Origin: a bacterium
GTDB taxonomy: Bacteria; Vulcanimicrobiota; Vulcanimicrobiia; Vulcanimicrobiales; Vulcanimicrobiaceae
DNA: 64,000 nt
Direction of reading: 5' to 3'
Assembly (NCBI GenBank): GCA_021790895.1
Contig: JAJYFM010000002.1
Coordinates: forward strand, 1-64,000
Of the stretch, positions 18,208 through 27,221 are shown piece after piece. The first letter of the stretch is position 1. Every line of letters begins with the position of its first letter. The notes under the pieces were generated by a model. It worked only from the letters and a program-made list of their open reading frames with translations. It was not told the origin of the DNA and did not search any database. The translations under genes were made by a program, and so were the position numbers.

Positions 18208-19073
18208 GGACGAGCGTTCCGATCGAAGAAGCGATTCGAGCGATCGTGCAGTAGCGCGTAGTATTCGCGGAAGATCGCCGCTGCGACGCTTCCGGGCCAA
18301 TGTGCGGGAAGCAGCACGCTCGGCAGTGCGGGGTCGACGTAGGTGAATTTGCGATAATCGTGGACCAGCCAGAGCCGCTCGACGAATGCTTCGCGCTCGC
18401 CGAAGCGGTGCTCGCTCCGCTCCACGCTCAATCGCGGCCGATAGAGTTCGGTAAATCGCTGGTAGGCGGCGGCGATCCCAGGGAGGTCCCAACAGCGGGC
18501 GACGAGCGCGGCGTCGGTGTCCGGTCCGCGATGCGAGCTTTCGAAGATCGCGATGCTCTCGCTCGCCTCCGCCTCGCGAGCGGCCGCTGCGACGGCGGCG
18601 AGGTCGCCGTTCGGGGAGATCCAGGTCGCGGTTGCCAGCGGCGCCCAGCCGAGGACGGCGAGCTCCTTGCGTAGGCGGTCGCGACGGTCGCGAAGCCGTT
18701 CGTCGATGGAGTAGACGAGCATGCGCCAGAGACCGTCCCAGTCCACCAACGGGCCGTAAATACGCGGGCTCAGCTCCTCGATGCGTCGCCGACCCCGTTC
18801 GGTCACGCTGTAGAAGGCACGGTTGCCGCTGCGCTCCGCTCGCAGCCAACCTTGCCGGGCGAGGCGCGAGACCGACTGGCGGACGGCGGCTTCGGAGACG
18901 CCGAAGGCATCCATCAGGCGGACGAGCCCTGCGAGCGCGACCCGCTGATCGCCGGCGCGTCGGGTCACGATATCGCCGAAGATATTGAAAATGAAGGAAT
19001 TCGGGCGCGAAACCTCTCTGGTGAGACTTTTATCGTATATCACTTCTTGCACGGTATGCGATTCTTTTGTCAC
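18204..19073 (-). CDS. PaaX-family transcriptional repressor
   Basis: The 289-residue regulator has a GntR-like winged helix (VSEAAVRQSVSRLARQGWL), a PaaX central domain and a C-terminal PaaX_C-like region. In the family it senses phenylacetyl-CoA and represses paa genes. It is divergent from the BoxB-like gene with only 22 bp between the annotated starts, so it very likely regulates that gene. The N-terminal 20 residues before FNIFGD are not conserved in the family, and GTG codons a few residues in are alternative starts. Confidence 0.85.
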   Translation of the reverse strand: MTKESHTVQEVIYDKSLTREVSRPNSFIFNIFGDIVTRRAGDQRVALAGLVRLMDAFGVSEAAVRQSVSRLARQGWLRAERSGNRAFYSVTERGRRRIEELSPRIYGPLVDWDGLWRMLVYSIDERLRDRRDRLRKELAVLGWAPLATATWISPNGDLAAVAAAAREAEASESIAIFESSHRGPDTDAALVARCWDLPGIAAAYQRFTELYRPRLSVERSEHRFGEREAFVERLWLVHDYRKFTYVDPALPSVLLPAHWPGSVAAAIFREYYALLHDRSNRFFDRNARP

Positions 19074-19095
19074 AATAGTCCTTGCCGGAGGGTGT

Positions 19096-20223
19096 ATGGC
19101 TGCGCGAATCTCGACTTTTGACGACTGGATCGACCTGCTTCAGTCATGGCAGAACGACATTGGGTTGGATCGTGAGCTGATCGAACGGTTTATGCCGGGG
19201 TATCGCTTCGAGGCAAAGTACGGTGAATTGCCGACCTCCGAGATCTATTTCGGTGATTTTAAGGGCGGGCGCCGTTGGGAGCGTGTGACCGAGATTCCCG
19301 ACCAGCGCATGCGCGATGCAGCGTTGAATATGATCGTCTATCAGGGCGATACGGAGTTTGCTTCGAACGAGCAGCAACGTTTCCTGGTGAATAACGCGCC
19401 GACGGAGTACGACCTCGCCGCACTCGTGCGCATTATGGTCGAAGAGACGCGACACGGTTATCAAATGTGCCATCTCCTCGTCGAACAGTTCGGGAGTGAA
19501 GGCAGGATCGAAGCGCAGAAGATGCTCGAGCGGCGCGCGTTCGGGAAAAAGAACCGCTTGCTCAATGCGTTTAACGAAGATGTGACGCACTGGCTCGACT
19601 TCTTTGCGTACACGAATTTTATGGATCGTGACGGCAAGTTTCAGTTGACGATGCTCTCACATTCGGCATTCGCTCCGCTCGCTGCTTCAATGGGCCCGAT
19701 GCTGCGGGAGGAGAGCTTCCACATGGGCACCGGCATCTCGGGCCTGCGCCGCATTGCGAAAGCCGGCGTTATTCCGGTGGAAATCCAGCAAAAATATTAC
19801 AATAAGTGGATCTCGGGATCGCTCGATCTCTTCGGCACCGATCACTCCGGCTCGGCGCAATGGGCCTATACCTGGGGCATCAAAGGGCGTGTCGACGAAG
19901 ATAAGCTTGACGGCGGAGCCGATAAAGAGACGCTCAACGAACGCGCGCGCGAGCAGTTCTACGACGAAGTCGTTCAGACGGTGCAACGCGTGAACGACGT
20001 CAATGTTAGTGAGAAGAAACTCTACGTTCCCGATATGAAATTCAATCGGAAGATCGGGCAGTATGCGGATCGGCATTTCTCGACCGACGGTCGGACGCTC
20101 TCGGAAGAAGAATGGAAGGCGTATGAAGCGAGCGTCCTCCCGTCGCCCGCCGACGATCGCTTGCTCAAGGAATACTTCAAAGACCCATCGTGGATCGCCG
20201 CTAAGGGCGACCTCCGCGCATAA
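19096..20223 (+). CDS. BoxB/PaaA-family diiron oxygenase
   Basis: The 375-residue protein carries the carboxylate/His ligands of benzoyl-CoA epoxidase BoxB: Glu in GDTEFAS, Glu and His in VEETRHGYQM, and Glu and His in REESFHMG, plus DRDGKFQL between them. It is shorter than typical BoxB (about 470) and longer than PaaA. It should insert oxygen into an aromatic-CoA ring or a similar substrate. No reductase, PaaB/C/D/E or BoxA gene lies in the window. The start has a good GGAGG, and a weak promoter (TTGCAC-N18-CACAAT, 19047-19076) falls under the divergent repressor start. Confidence 0.85.
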   Translation: MAARISTFDDWIDLLQSWQNDIGLDRELIERFMPGYRFEAKYGELPTSEIYFGDFKGGRRWERVTEIPDQRMRDAALNMIVYQGDTEFASNEQQRFLVNNAPTEYDLAALVRIMVEETRHGYQMCHLLVEQFGSEGRIEAQKMLERRAFGKKNRLLNAFNEDVTHWLDFFAYTNFMDRDGKFQLTMLSHSAFAPLAASMGPMLREESFHMGTGISGLRRIAKAGVIPVEIQQKYYNKWISGSLDLFGTDHSGSAQWAYTWGIKGRVDEDKLDGGADKETLNERAREQFYDEVVQTVQRVNDVNVSEKKLYVPDMKFNRKIGQYADRHFSTDGRTLSEEEWKAYEASVLPSPADDRLLKEYFKDPSWIAAKGDLRA

Positions 20224-20265
20224 TTCAACGCACCTCACACGTCAAGAAAGAAAAGAGAACGAACG

Positions 20266-21120
20266 ATGAGCGGAAACGGCAGCGCAACCCAGAGCACCCC
20301 TTTCGGCCGCGAGGAGCGCGCATTCGACGGTAAGCGCGTCATCAACTATCACGTTGACGGGCATATCGCCGTCGTCGAGATGGATGACCCGCCGGCAAAT
20401 ACCTACACGCACGAAATGATGCGTCAACTCGACGAAGCGTTCGTCGACGCGCGCTTCGATCCCAACGTCGAGGTCATTCTCATCATCGGGAAGGGCGAAA
20501 AATTCTTTTCAGCGGGCGCGAATATCGCAATGCTCAATTCGGTAACGCCGGAATTTAAGTATATGTTCTGCCTGCACGCCAACGAAACGCTCTCGCGTTT
20601 GGAGCAGACGCCGAAGCTGGTGATCGCAGCGCTCAACGGGCACTGCGTCGGGGGCGGTATGGAGATTGCAATGGCCGCCGACATCCGCATCGCGCGGAAG
20701 GACGCAGGGAAAATCGGTCTCCCCGAGGTTGCGCTCGGCGTTCTTCCCGGCACCGGCGGCACGCAGCGTCTTGCCCGACTTGTCGGGAAATCGCGGGCGA
20801 TTGAACTGATGGTGACCGGAAAGACCTTTAGCTTCGAACAAGCCGCCGATTGGGGAATCGTCAACGAGATCATCGAAGGCGATGCCGCGAGTTTTCGCGA
20901 GCAGATGCTCGCGTATGCGCGACAGTTCTGCACGCCGAACAAGGCTCCGATGGCGGTAGGACATATCAAGCGCGCGGTCCAAAGCGGCGCAGAGATGCCG
21001 TTGGAAGCCGGGCTGACCCTCGAACGCGAATTGCAATCGTTGCTCTTTAAGAGCGGTGACGCCAAAGAAGGCATCGCCGCCTACAACGAAAAGCGCGTGG
21101 CCCGCTTTAAAAACGGGTGA
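20266..21120 (+). CDS. Enoyl-CoA hydratase/isomerase
   Basis: The 284-residue crotonase-fold protein has the oxyanion stretches FSAGANIAML and GHCVGGGMEIAMA, and the catalytic Glu in LPEVALGVLPGTGGTQRL. A roughly 25-residue N-terminal extension precedes the fold. It lies 42 bp after the diiron oxygenase and probably acts on the ring-opened product of that enzyme. Confidence 0.9.
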   Translation: MSGNGSATQSTPFGREERAFDGKRVINYHVDGHIAVVEMDDPPANTYTHEMMRQLDEAFVDARFDPNVEVILIIGKGEKFFSAGANIAMLNSVTPEFKYMFCLHANETLSRLEQTPKLVIAALNGHCVGGGMEIAMAADIRIARKDAGKIGLPEVALGVLPGTGGTQRLARLVGKSRAIELMVTGKTFSFEQAADWGIVNEIIEGDAASFREQMLAYARQFCTPNKAPMAVGHIKRAVQSGAEMPLEAGLTLERELQSLLFKSGDAKEGIAAYNEKRVARFKNG

Positions 21121-21356
21121 AACGCTGGGAGACGCGGCTCGCCCTGCTCGCGGTGATCCTCGCGAGCCTCTCGGCGTTGAATATCCCGGGGCGTCTCCTG
21201 TTCGCGCTCACCGCGATGCTGCTGCTCTCAATCATTGCAAGCGCGCGACTGCGCGCCGCACTCTACGGTAAAAAAGAGCGCCCCACCGGCTTCGACGCTG
21301 CCTCCACGGCAGCGCGAATCCGCGAGGAGCGCTCGCACCGTTTTACCCGCCGCTAG
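21117..21356 (+). CDS. Small membrane protein, family unknown
   Basis: A 79-residue protein with two hydrophobic helices (about residues 6-22 and 28-44) and a basic, hydrophilic tail. GTG at 21117 overlaps the hydratase stop (GTGA), which supports it being real and co-expressed. Confidence 0.55.
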   Translation: MKRWETRLALLAVILASLSALNIPGRLLFALTAMLLLSIIASARLRAALYGKKERPTGFDAASTAARIREERSHRFTRR

Positions 21357-21408
21357 CTGAGGGAAGCCGCGGCCGGGGCTTCCGAGCGCTTCGTCGAAAC
21401 GGAGCGCC

Positions 21409-21684
21409 ATGGTTACCGCTTTCATCCTCATGAACGTCGAGCGCCCACGTCTGAAATCGATCGCCGACGATCTCCTCGCCATCGACGGCATCGCCGAGGT
21501 CTACTCCGTCGCCGGACCCTTCGATCTCGTTGCGATTGCGCGCGTACGCGAGCACGGGCAACTCAACGATCTCGTCACCGAACGCATGAGTGCACTCGAG
21601 GGAATCGAGTCGACCGAGACGCTGATTGCCTTCCGATCTTTTGCGAAAAAAGATCTTGGCTTGCTCTGGGATATCGGAGAATAG
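21409..21684 (+). CDS. Stand-alone Lrp/AsnC effector-binding domain protein
   Basis: The 91-residue protein is a RAM/Lrp-AsnC C-terminal domain without the DNA-binding half (FILMNVE, YSVAGPFDLVAIARV, TLIAFRSF). Such proteins form ring oligomers and bind amino acids. The last 21 codons recur at 24111-24174, on the far side of a lower-GC cassette, so this 3' end appears to be an integration target. Confidence 0.85.
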   Translation: MVTAFILMNVERPRLKSIADDLLAIDGIAEVYSVAGPFDLVAIARVREHGQLNDLVTERMSALEGIESTETLIAFRSFAKKDLGLLWDIGE

Positions 21685-21908
21685 CGCGCCGTCGTTTTCA
21701 TTGAGCGCGATGTCTGGATAGTGAGTTGAATGAGCCGCTCAACTGCTATTCGCCACCTGACTTCGCCGCGTTTTATTGCGTCAAGAACGCCGCATTTTTG
21801 GAGAAAGCCGAAGGCGATCGAGGGGTACAACTAGTCTGCATCATCGAGCCGAAATTTCGCCCAAAAAAGAACCGAGCTGTGGCGAGCGTAAAAACAACGG
21901 GCAAACGG

Positions 21909-22784
21909 TTACGCTATAATTGATTCAAAACCATCAGAGGCGCCCGTTTTGCGTTTTGAAGTTCGCGGAATTAGGAATCGCATTAAAACGGCCAAAAGAA
22001 CGAAAGATGCGCCCCCCAAGGTGTACCAGGTCAAGGGTTCGCGGCCAAACCAGCCGCCGAGAAGGAGCGCCAGCGCGCCAATAATTACGTCGGTATAGGC
22101 AGTTCTCTCTGCACCGATCGTCACGACTAAATACCCAAATATCAAGCTTCCAAAGCCCGTGACAGCGATTCCAAGGGTAATACCAACGCCGATTGAACCG
22201 AGGGAAGGATGAGGAGGGAGCACAAGCGCCGGGCTAAGGGCAGCTAAGGAAATCAAGCTCACGGGCACCATTGCCCCTCCGCCTCTGGACCACCGTTCTA
22301 AAAGCACATATCCAGCCGCATACGATATTACGCCGCCGATACAAATAGCCATTGCTAACGGCTGCGTTGCAATTGAGTGCGATCCTTGAACCATCAAATA
22401 AACACCGAAAATCGCAGCGGTAGAACAAAGGCCCATGACGATGCCGAAATTTTCCATTTTCAGAAGTGCTCTAATAATGCCGGCAGCCATTGGAGTCCCA
22501 GCGAAGCAAACCGCAACAAAACCTGTTGTAAGCAGATTGACGCTGCTATACATTATCACGCCTGGAATAAGATTTAAGAAGACCGCAACGATGCTCGCCT
22601 TTCTCCACGGTATCGCACCAGGGCGAAAATAGCGCAATAAAATAATGCTCCCCGCCGCCAGTCGTAGTGCGTATGCTGACCAGGGAGAAATGTCGGCGCC
22701 CTGGTACTTCATCAATAAGTAACTCGGACTCCACAACAATATGATCGCCAGGAAGGCGATAATGGCAATTATTTGTTTTCTAAT
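21909..22784 (-). CDS. EamA/DMT-family transporter
   Basis: A 10-helix drug/metabolite-transporter protein (two EamA repeats) of about 290 residues. The usual start codons begin only at TTG 22739, which removes most of helix 1. The frame is open back to the stop of the upstream acetyltransferase, encodes a fitting hydrophobic helix, and offers an ATT at 22784. Translation may be coupled to the gene before it, whose stop is 15 bases upstream. Codon use and GC are lower than in the flanking genes. Cargo unknown; amino acids or metabolites are typical. Confidence 0.75.
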   Translation of the reverse strand: MRKQIIAIIAFLAIILLWSPSYLLMKYQGADISPWSAYALRLAAGSIILLRYFRPGAIPWRKASIVAVFLNLIPGVIMYSSVNLLTTGFVAVCFAGTPMAAGIIRALLKMENFGIVMGLCSTAAIFGVYLMVQGSHSIATQPLAMAICIGGVISYAAGYVLLERWSRGGGAMVPVSLISLAALSPALVLPPHPSLGSIGVGITLGIAVTGFGSLIFGYLVVTIGAERTAYTDVIIGALALLLGGWFGREPLTWYTLGGASFVLLAVLMRFLIPRTSKRKTGASDGFESIIA

Positions 22785-22799
22785 AGCGCAGCCACCGCG

Positions 22800-23927
22800 T
22801 TAGAGGTTTTTTTCCATCCAGATGAATCGCCTGAATCCGCTTTTCTCTAAATTTTTAATGGACCTAACGTTGTCGTCGTAAACATCAGCGCGAAGTGTTT
22901 TTAGACCCATTTGAATGGCTTGTTTTTCTAAAAGCATCATGATTTGCCCGCCGTATGATTTCCCGCGCTCGTTTGGATGAACCAAGAATCCGAATGTGCC
23001 CATAAATTGGCTTTCACGGGTTATAGTAAACCCGCCGATTCGCTGGGCGTTTTGAAAAACCGTAAAAACAGTTCGTTTTCTCAAAAAAGACTTGAACTCA
23101 CTTAATGAGTCGATAGGAGCAGCGTACATTTGCCTGCGAACTTCTGGATCAGAATAGAGCGCCATCCAAAAAGGCATGTCCTCATCCACGACAGCGCGCG
23201 CTTCGAGTGTGCCGTGTATAAGTGGGGCATCCAGTGTAAAAGGCTGTTCGAGCGGCGCAAGTTGATACGTCTCGAAGAAAATGCTTGCCACGGCACCGTT
23301 GACATATCCCTTGCGAGTTTTTCGCCCCCGCACGAACTCCCAAAACGCGTGATGATAATCTTTTGACGTAAAGGCGTCTCTACAAAAATGCGCTCTCAAT
23401 GTTGGTTTGTTCAGTTGGTTAGCCAAGTAAATTTGCCACACGCGCCGCGATTCAACTCCTAAACTTAGCGTGGCAACAAAAATTTGTTCGTACGCAAGGC
23501 ATAGACTGCCCAACCATACTCGTTGTTCTGCCGTCAGTGAGTGCGGCGGATAAAGCGGCGGCGTATCTATACTGGGCGACGAGGGCTCAACAAGCATTTG
23601 TGCATAATCACTGTTGACAAGAGCCTGATCGTACAACTGCCCAAGGCGTGAAAGGGCAATGCTCCAACTGGTTGTTTCGCTTTGTCGGATTTGTGTAAGG
23701 ACGGCATAAGAGGTTCCGAGGAGGGCCAAGCCGCTTACAAAAATGCCCACCCAGCTCCCCCATCCTGACATTGCGTCGAAGCGTGAGTTGAGGCGTAAGG
23801 CTAGAGCAACGATTATTGAAATGGCCACGACAGTCAGGACTACAAAAAGCGGGATCCCAATCGTTCGGGAGCCTTCGATCAGGGTGCTGGCTGAACTGTA
23901 CTGGCGATCTTCCGGTGAAGACTTCAT
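22800..23927 (-). CDS. Membrane-anchored GNAT acetyltransferase
   Basis: The 375-residue protein has two N-terminal transmembrane helices (about 27-45 and 58-77) and a middle helical region of unknown family. The C-terminal GNAT domain has an acetyl-CoA loop in HPNERGKSYGGQIM, and DDNVRSIKNLEKSGFRR is the typical RimJ/RimL-like end. It likely acetylates a small molecule or peptide at the membrane. It is paired with the EamA transporter on the same strand inside the cassette. Confidence 0.8.
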   Translation of the reverse strand: MKSSPEDRQYSSASTLIEGSRTIGIPLFVVLTVVAISIIVALALRLNSRFDAMSGWGSWVGIFVSGLALLGTSYAVLTQIRQSETTSWSIALSRLGQLYDQALVNSDYAQMLVEPSSPSIDTPPLYPPHSLTAEQRVWLGSLCLAYEQIFVATLSLGVESRRVWQIYLANQLNKPTLRAHFCRDAFTSKDYHHAFWEFVRGRKTRKGYVNGAVASIFFETYQLAPLEQPFTLDAPLIHGTLEARAVVDEDMPFWMALYSDPEVRRQMYAAPIDSLSEFKSFLRKRTVFTVFQNAQRIGGFTITRESQFMGTFGFLVHPNERGKSYGGQIMMLLEKQAIQMGLKTLRADVYDDNVRSIKNLEKSGFRRFIWMEKNL

Positions 23928-24108
23928 AGGGGGCTCGATTCACCAATCGCCTCGTAGAGCCCCTTTACAAGAAGACGGGGTGGGGACACATTTTCTTGGT
24001 CTGGTGCGTCGGAGGGCACCTTGCCGCCACCATTCAGTCGGCAATAATCAGCAAGGGTACTTTTGCTCGGCAGTCAGTCGTCCTTTTCCCCGCTGCCACA
24101 AATCGTAA

Positions 24109-24174
24109 TTGCTCATCGCGTTCCGTTCTTTTGCGGAAAAAGATCTTGGCTTGCTCTGGGATATCGGGGAGTAG
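24109..24174 (+). pseudogene. Detached 3' end of an Lrp/AsnC-domain gene
   Basis: Codons read LLIAFRSFAEKDLGLLWDIG then Glu and TAG, matching the end of the intact gene at 21684 except for one Lys to Glu change. Six of the seven base differences in the 64-bp repeat are synonymous third positions, so this copy evolved as coding DNA before it was separated. It lies 16 bp from the convergent exonuclease stop. Confidence 0.85.
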
Positions 24175-24190
24175 CATGCGGCGTGCGCTC

Positions 24191-25150
24191 CTAAAAAAAC
24201 GATAGTTGCGCGTGCTCTTCGAGATACTCGGCATCGATGCCGATCCGTCGCAGCCGGTGCGTGAAATCTTCGCGGCCGTGGACGAGCAAAACTTTGCGTG
24301 GCTGTACGAGTTCGATCGTTTTTAGCAATGATGGATAGTCGGCGTGGTCGGAGAGCGCGAACGTTCGGTCGACTCCATAGCGATAGCGCGCGCTGCGGTC
24401 GATCGCCCAACCGGTGAGCATGGCAGTTCGCGTGCGGCCTGCGCGCGGCGGCGCGTTCGATCGCCCCGGCGGGCGAATCTCGGCAAAGCCGCCGACGACA
24501 TCATCGTGCACTTCCTCGGGCAACGCCACGCCGCATGCGCGATAGACCTCGGCGATCTTCGCGACCGCCGAATGCAGGCGGATCGGGATTCCCGCCGCAC
24601 CGAGGATTGCCATCGCCTCCTGCGCCTTCCCGAGGGAGTAGGCGTAGAAGATCGGCGTCGCGTCGTCCTCAAGTGCCGCGCGCGCGAAACCGACAATCTC
24701 TGCCTCGATCTCCTCGCGTCGCGGAAAGACGTACTGCGGCGAGCCGAAGGTGCATTCCATCACCAGAACATCAGCGGCTTTGATCTCGGTCGCTTCGGCG
24801 GTTCGCGATGGCGCGAGTTTGAAATCGCCGGTGTAGACATGCCTTCCCGACGAACCTTCAACGAGCAGTTGTGCGCTTCCGAGCACGTGCCCGGCGGCGA
24901 AGAGCGTCAGGCGATGCTCGCCGATCTCCCACGGCTCGTTGAAGCGATGGGTTTCAAATACGCTGCGCTTGCGCGAGCGGAAACGCACCGCGCAGAGCGC
25001 CGCCGTCTCGGGGGTACAGATGACGACGTCGTGCTCGCGGGCATGGTCGGAGTGAGCGTGGGAGACATAGCTACGCTCGCGGCGTCGCGATGCATCGACC
25101 CAGAGATCGAGCGTCGGCAGGTAGAGACTTGCGTCGCGCTTGGCGAACAT
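24191..25150 (-). CDS. MBL-fold exonuclease, ligase-associated DNA damage response type
   Basis: The 319-residue metallo-beta-lactamase/beta-CASP protein has [36 protein letters not shown] and HGREDF. It matches the ligase-associated exonuclease family (SNM1/Artemis-like) rather than hydrolases such as glyoxalase II. Start ATG 25150 is 57 bp from divergent cysK. Its expected partners, Lhr and PdeM, are at 8-11.4 kb. Confidence 0.8.
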   Translation of the reverse strand: MFAKRDASLYLPTLDLWVDASRRRERSYVSHAHSDHAREHDVVICTPETAALCAVRFRSRKRSVFETHRFNEPWEIGEHRLTLFAAGHVLGSAQLLVEGSSGRHVYTGDFKLAPSRTAEATEIKAADVLVMECTFGSPQYVFPRREEIEAEIVGFARAALEDDATPIFYAYSLGKAQEAMAILGAAGIPIRLHSAVAKIAEVYRACGVALPEEVHDDVVGGFAEIRPPGRSNAPPRAGRTRTAMLTGWAIDRSARYRYGVDRTFALSDHADYPSLLKTIELVQPRKVLLVHGREDFTHRLRRIGIDAEYLEEHAQLSFF

Positions 25151-25207
25151 ACGCCGAAGGCGCTTCGGTGCAACGCTCGTCCGTTCTTGCGCGTTGAAGG
25201 TGGAACT

Positions 25208-26182
25208 ATGGCTCGTATCTATGACTCGATTGTCGATACATTCGGCAACACGCCGCTCGTGCGGATCCCGCGGCTGAATGCCGATCTGCCCGGACAGGTT
25301 CTGGTAAAAGTCGAATCCTTTAATCCCGCGGGCTCGGTGAAAGATCGTATCGGCATCGCGATGATCGAAGCGGCGGAGGCCGATGGTCGCCTGCGCCCCG
25401 GAATGGCCATCGTCGAGCCGACGAGCGGGAATACCGGAATCGCGCTCGCTTTTGTCGCAGCTGCAAAAGGCTATCCGATTCTCCTCGTAATGCCGGAGAC
25501 AATGACGATCGAACGTCGGAGCCTGCTGAAAGCCTACGGCGCGCAACTCGTACTAACACCGGGGAGCGAAGGCATCAAAGGCTCGATCGCGCGCGCGGCG
25601 GCGATCCGCGAGAGTGCGCCGGAGCGCTACTTCATGCCGCAGCAATTTGAGAATCCAGCGAACCCGGAGATCCATTACCGAACGACCGCTGAAGAGATTT
25701 GGCGCGATACCGATGGAAGCGTCGACCTCTTTGTTGCCGCCGTTGGAACCGGCGGAACGTTAACCGGCGTCGGACGGCTGCTCAAGGAGCGGCGGCCGGG
25801 CGTGCGCGTCGTCGCGGTCGAGCCCGATGCCTCGCCGGTGCTCTCCGGCGGCGAACCCGGCTCGCATAAAATCCAGGGAACCGGCACGGGCTTTATCCCG
25901 CCGATTCTCGATACCGCAATCTACGATGAGATCGTGCGCGTGACCGACGGTGAGGCGATCGCGATGGCGCGCCGCGCGGCGCGCGAGGAAGGCCTGCTCG
26001 TCGGCATTTCGGCGGGCGCGAATATCCATGCCGCACTCGAAATTGCGGCGCGTCCGGAGATGCGTGGGAAGCGCATCGTCACTATCGGTTGCGACACCGG
26101 CGAGCGATACCTCAGCAATCCGGTCTTCTCCGAACTCGCAGCGGTCGTCGTCGACGAACGCGTTGCAGCGGAGTCTCCGTAA
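25208..26182 (+). CDS. cysK: Cysteine synthase (O-acetylserine sulfhydrylase)
   Basis: The 324-residue PLP enzyme has the PLP lysine in [11 protein letters not shown], the TSGNTGIAL substrate loop and GTGGTLTG phosphate loop. It makes cysteine from O-acetylserine and sulfide. It leads an operon with asparaginase II (start abuts the stop) and metH. Confidence 0.95.
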   Translation: MARIYDSIVDTFGNTPLVRIPRLNADLPGQVLVKVESFNPAGSVKDRIGIAMIEAAEADGRLRPGMAIVEPTSGNTGIALAFVAAAKGYPILLVMPETMTIERRSLLKAYGAQLVLTPGSEGIKGSIARAAAIRESAPERYFMPQQFENPANPEIHYRTTAEEIWRDTDGSVDLFVAAVGTGGTLTGVGRLLKERRPGVRVVAVEPDASPVLSGGEPGSHKIQGTGTGFIPPILDTAIYDEIVRVTDGEAIAMARRAAREEGLLVGISAGANIHAALEIAARPEMRGKRIVTIGCDTGERYLSNPVFSELAAVVVDERVAAESP

Positions 26183-27220
26183 TTGGGAGCAGAGGAACTC
26201 GGCGGCGTTGCTGCCATCGAAGTCCGCCGCGGCGCATCGGTCGAGTCGTGGCATCGCATCGCGGCGTGCGCGTGCGACGCATCGGGACGAACGCTCTTTG
26301 CGATGGGAGCGATCGATCGCCCGGTCTATCTCCGTTCCGCTGCGAAACCGTTCATCGCCGCGACGGCGGTTGCGGCCGGCGTGCGCGAGGCATTCGGGCT
26401 GACGATGGAAGAGATCGCCGTCATGTCGGCCTCGCACAGCGGCGAACCGTTCCATGTCGCTGCGGTTCGTTCGATCCTGCATAAAATCGATCTCGATGAG
26501 TCGGCGTTGCAGTGCGGTACGCATCTTCCGCTCGACGAAAGCAGCGCCCACGAATTGATTCGCTCCGGGGTCGCGCCGAGTTCGGTGCACGATAATTGCT
26601 CCGGAAAGCATGCGGGAATTCTTGCGCTGACGCAACTCCTCGGCGCCGATGTTGCCGGCTATCGTGAGGCGAAGCACCCCGCACAGCGAGCGATTCTCGA
26701 TCTCTGCGCGCGAGCGTGCGATGACGACGCCGAGCGTTGGCCGATCGCACTCGACGGCTGCGGCATTCCGGTCTTCGCAACGCCGCTGCGGAACGCAGCG
26801 CTCGCCTTCGCTCGATTCGCGACGTTGACGGGGCTTCCCGATCGCGAGTTACAGGCGTTGCTCGTCGTACGCGATGCGATGCTCTCGCACCCGGAGTACG
26901 TTGCCGGGACGGGACAGTTCGATACGCGGTTGATGAGCGCTGCGGGCGGCGCGCTCGCGTCGAAGGTCGGCGCGGAGGGCGTCTCCGGCGTCGCCTCAAT
27001 GACGGCGGGATTGGGCTTCGCCCTCAAGGTTGTCGACGGCGCCTCGCGCGCGCGGCCGCCGGCGGTTCTCGCAGGATTACGGGTGCTCGGCGCACTCCCG
27101 CAGAGCGCTGAGGCAGAACTTACAGACCTCGCCGAACCGATCGTTTATACTCGGAAGGGAGCGCGGGCCGGTGAGATCCGCGCGCGCACAAACGATTTTA
27201 CGGAGGCATGTACGGGCTGA
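26183..27220 (+). CDS. L-asparaginase II (ReAV/AnsA-type)
   Basis: The 345-residue protein shows the asparaginase II family signatures SASHSGEP, HDNCSGKHAG and CGIPVFATPL, unrelated to the classical bacterial type I/II fold. In the characterised Rhizobium member the Cys/Lys cluster binds zinc, and the same residues are present here. TTG at 26183 follows the cysK stop directly. It releases ammonia from asparagine. Confidence 0.85.
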   Translation: MGAEELGGVAAIEVRRGASVESWHRIAACACDASGRTLFAMGAIDRPVYLRSAAKPFIAATAVAAGVREAFGLTMEEIAVMSASHSGEPFHVAAVRSILHKIDLDESALQCGTHLPLDESSAHELIRSGVAPSSVHDNCSGKHAGILALTQLLGADVAGYREAKHPAQRAILDLCARACDDDAERWPIALDGCGIPVFATPLRNAALAFARFATLTGLPDRELQALLVVRDAMLSHPEYVAGTGQFDTRLMSAAGGALASKVGAEGVSGVASMTAGLGFALKVVDGASRARPPAVLAGLRVLGALPQSAEAELTDLAEPIVYTRKGARAGEIRARTNDFTEACTG

Positions 27221-27221
27221 A

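Larger units (their letters stand above)
21621..24174 (+). mobile_element. Lower-GC cassette bounded by direct repeats of a gene 3' end
   Basis: The interval between two 64-bp direct repeats (21621-21684 and 24111-24174; 57 of 64 identical, with a perfect 31-bp core 21647-21677/24137-24167) is visibly AT-richer than its surroundings. It holds an EamA transporter and a membrane-anchored acetyltransferase gene. The repeats are the 3' end of the Lrp/AsnC-domain gene including its TAG stop. No integrase or transposase is present. Positions 21685-21908 contain no convincing gene. Confidence 0.7.
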
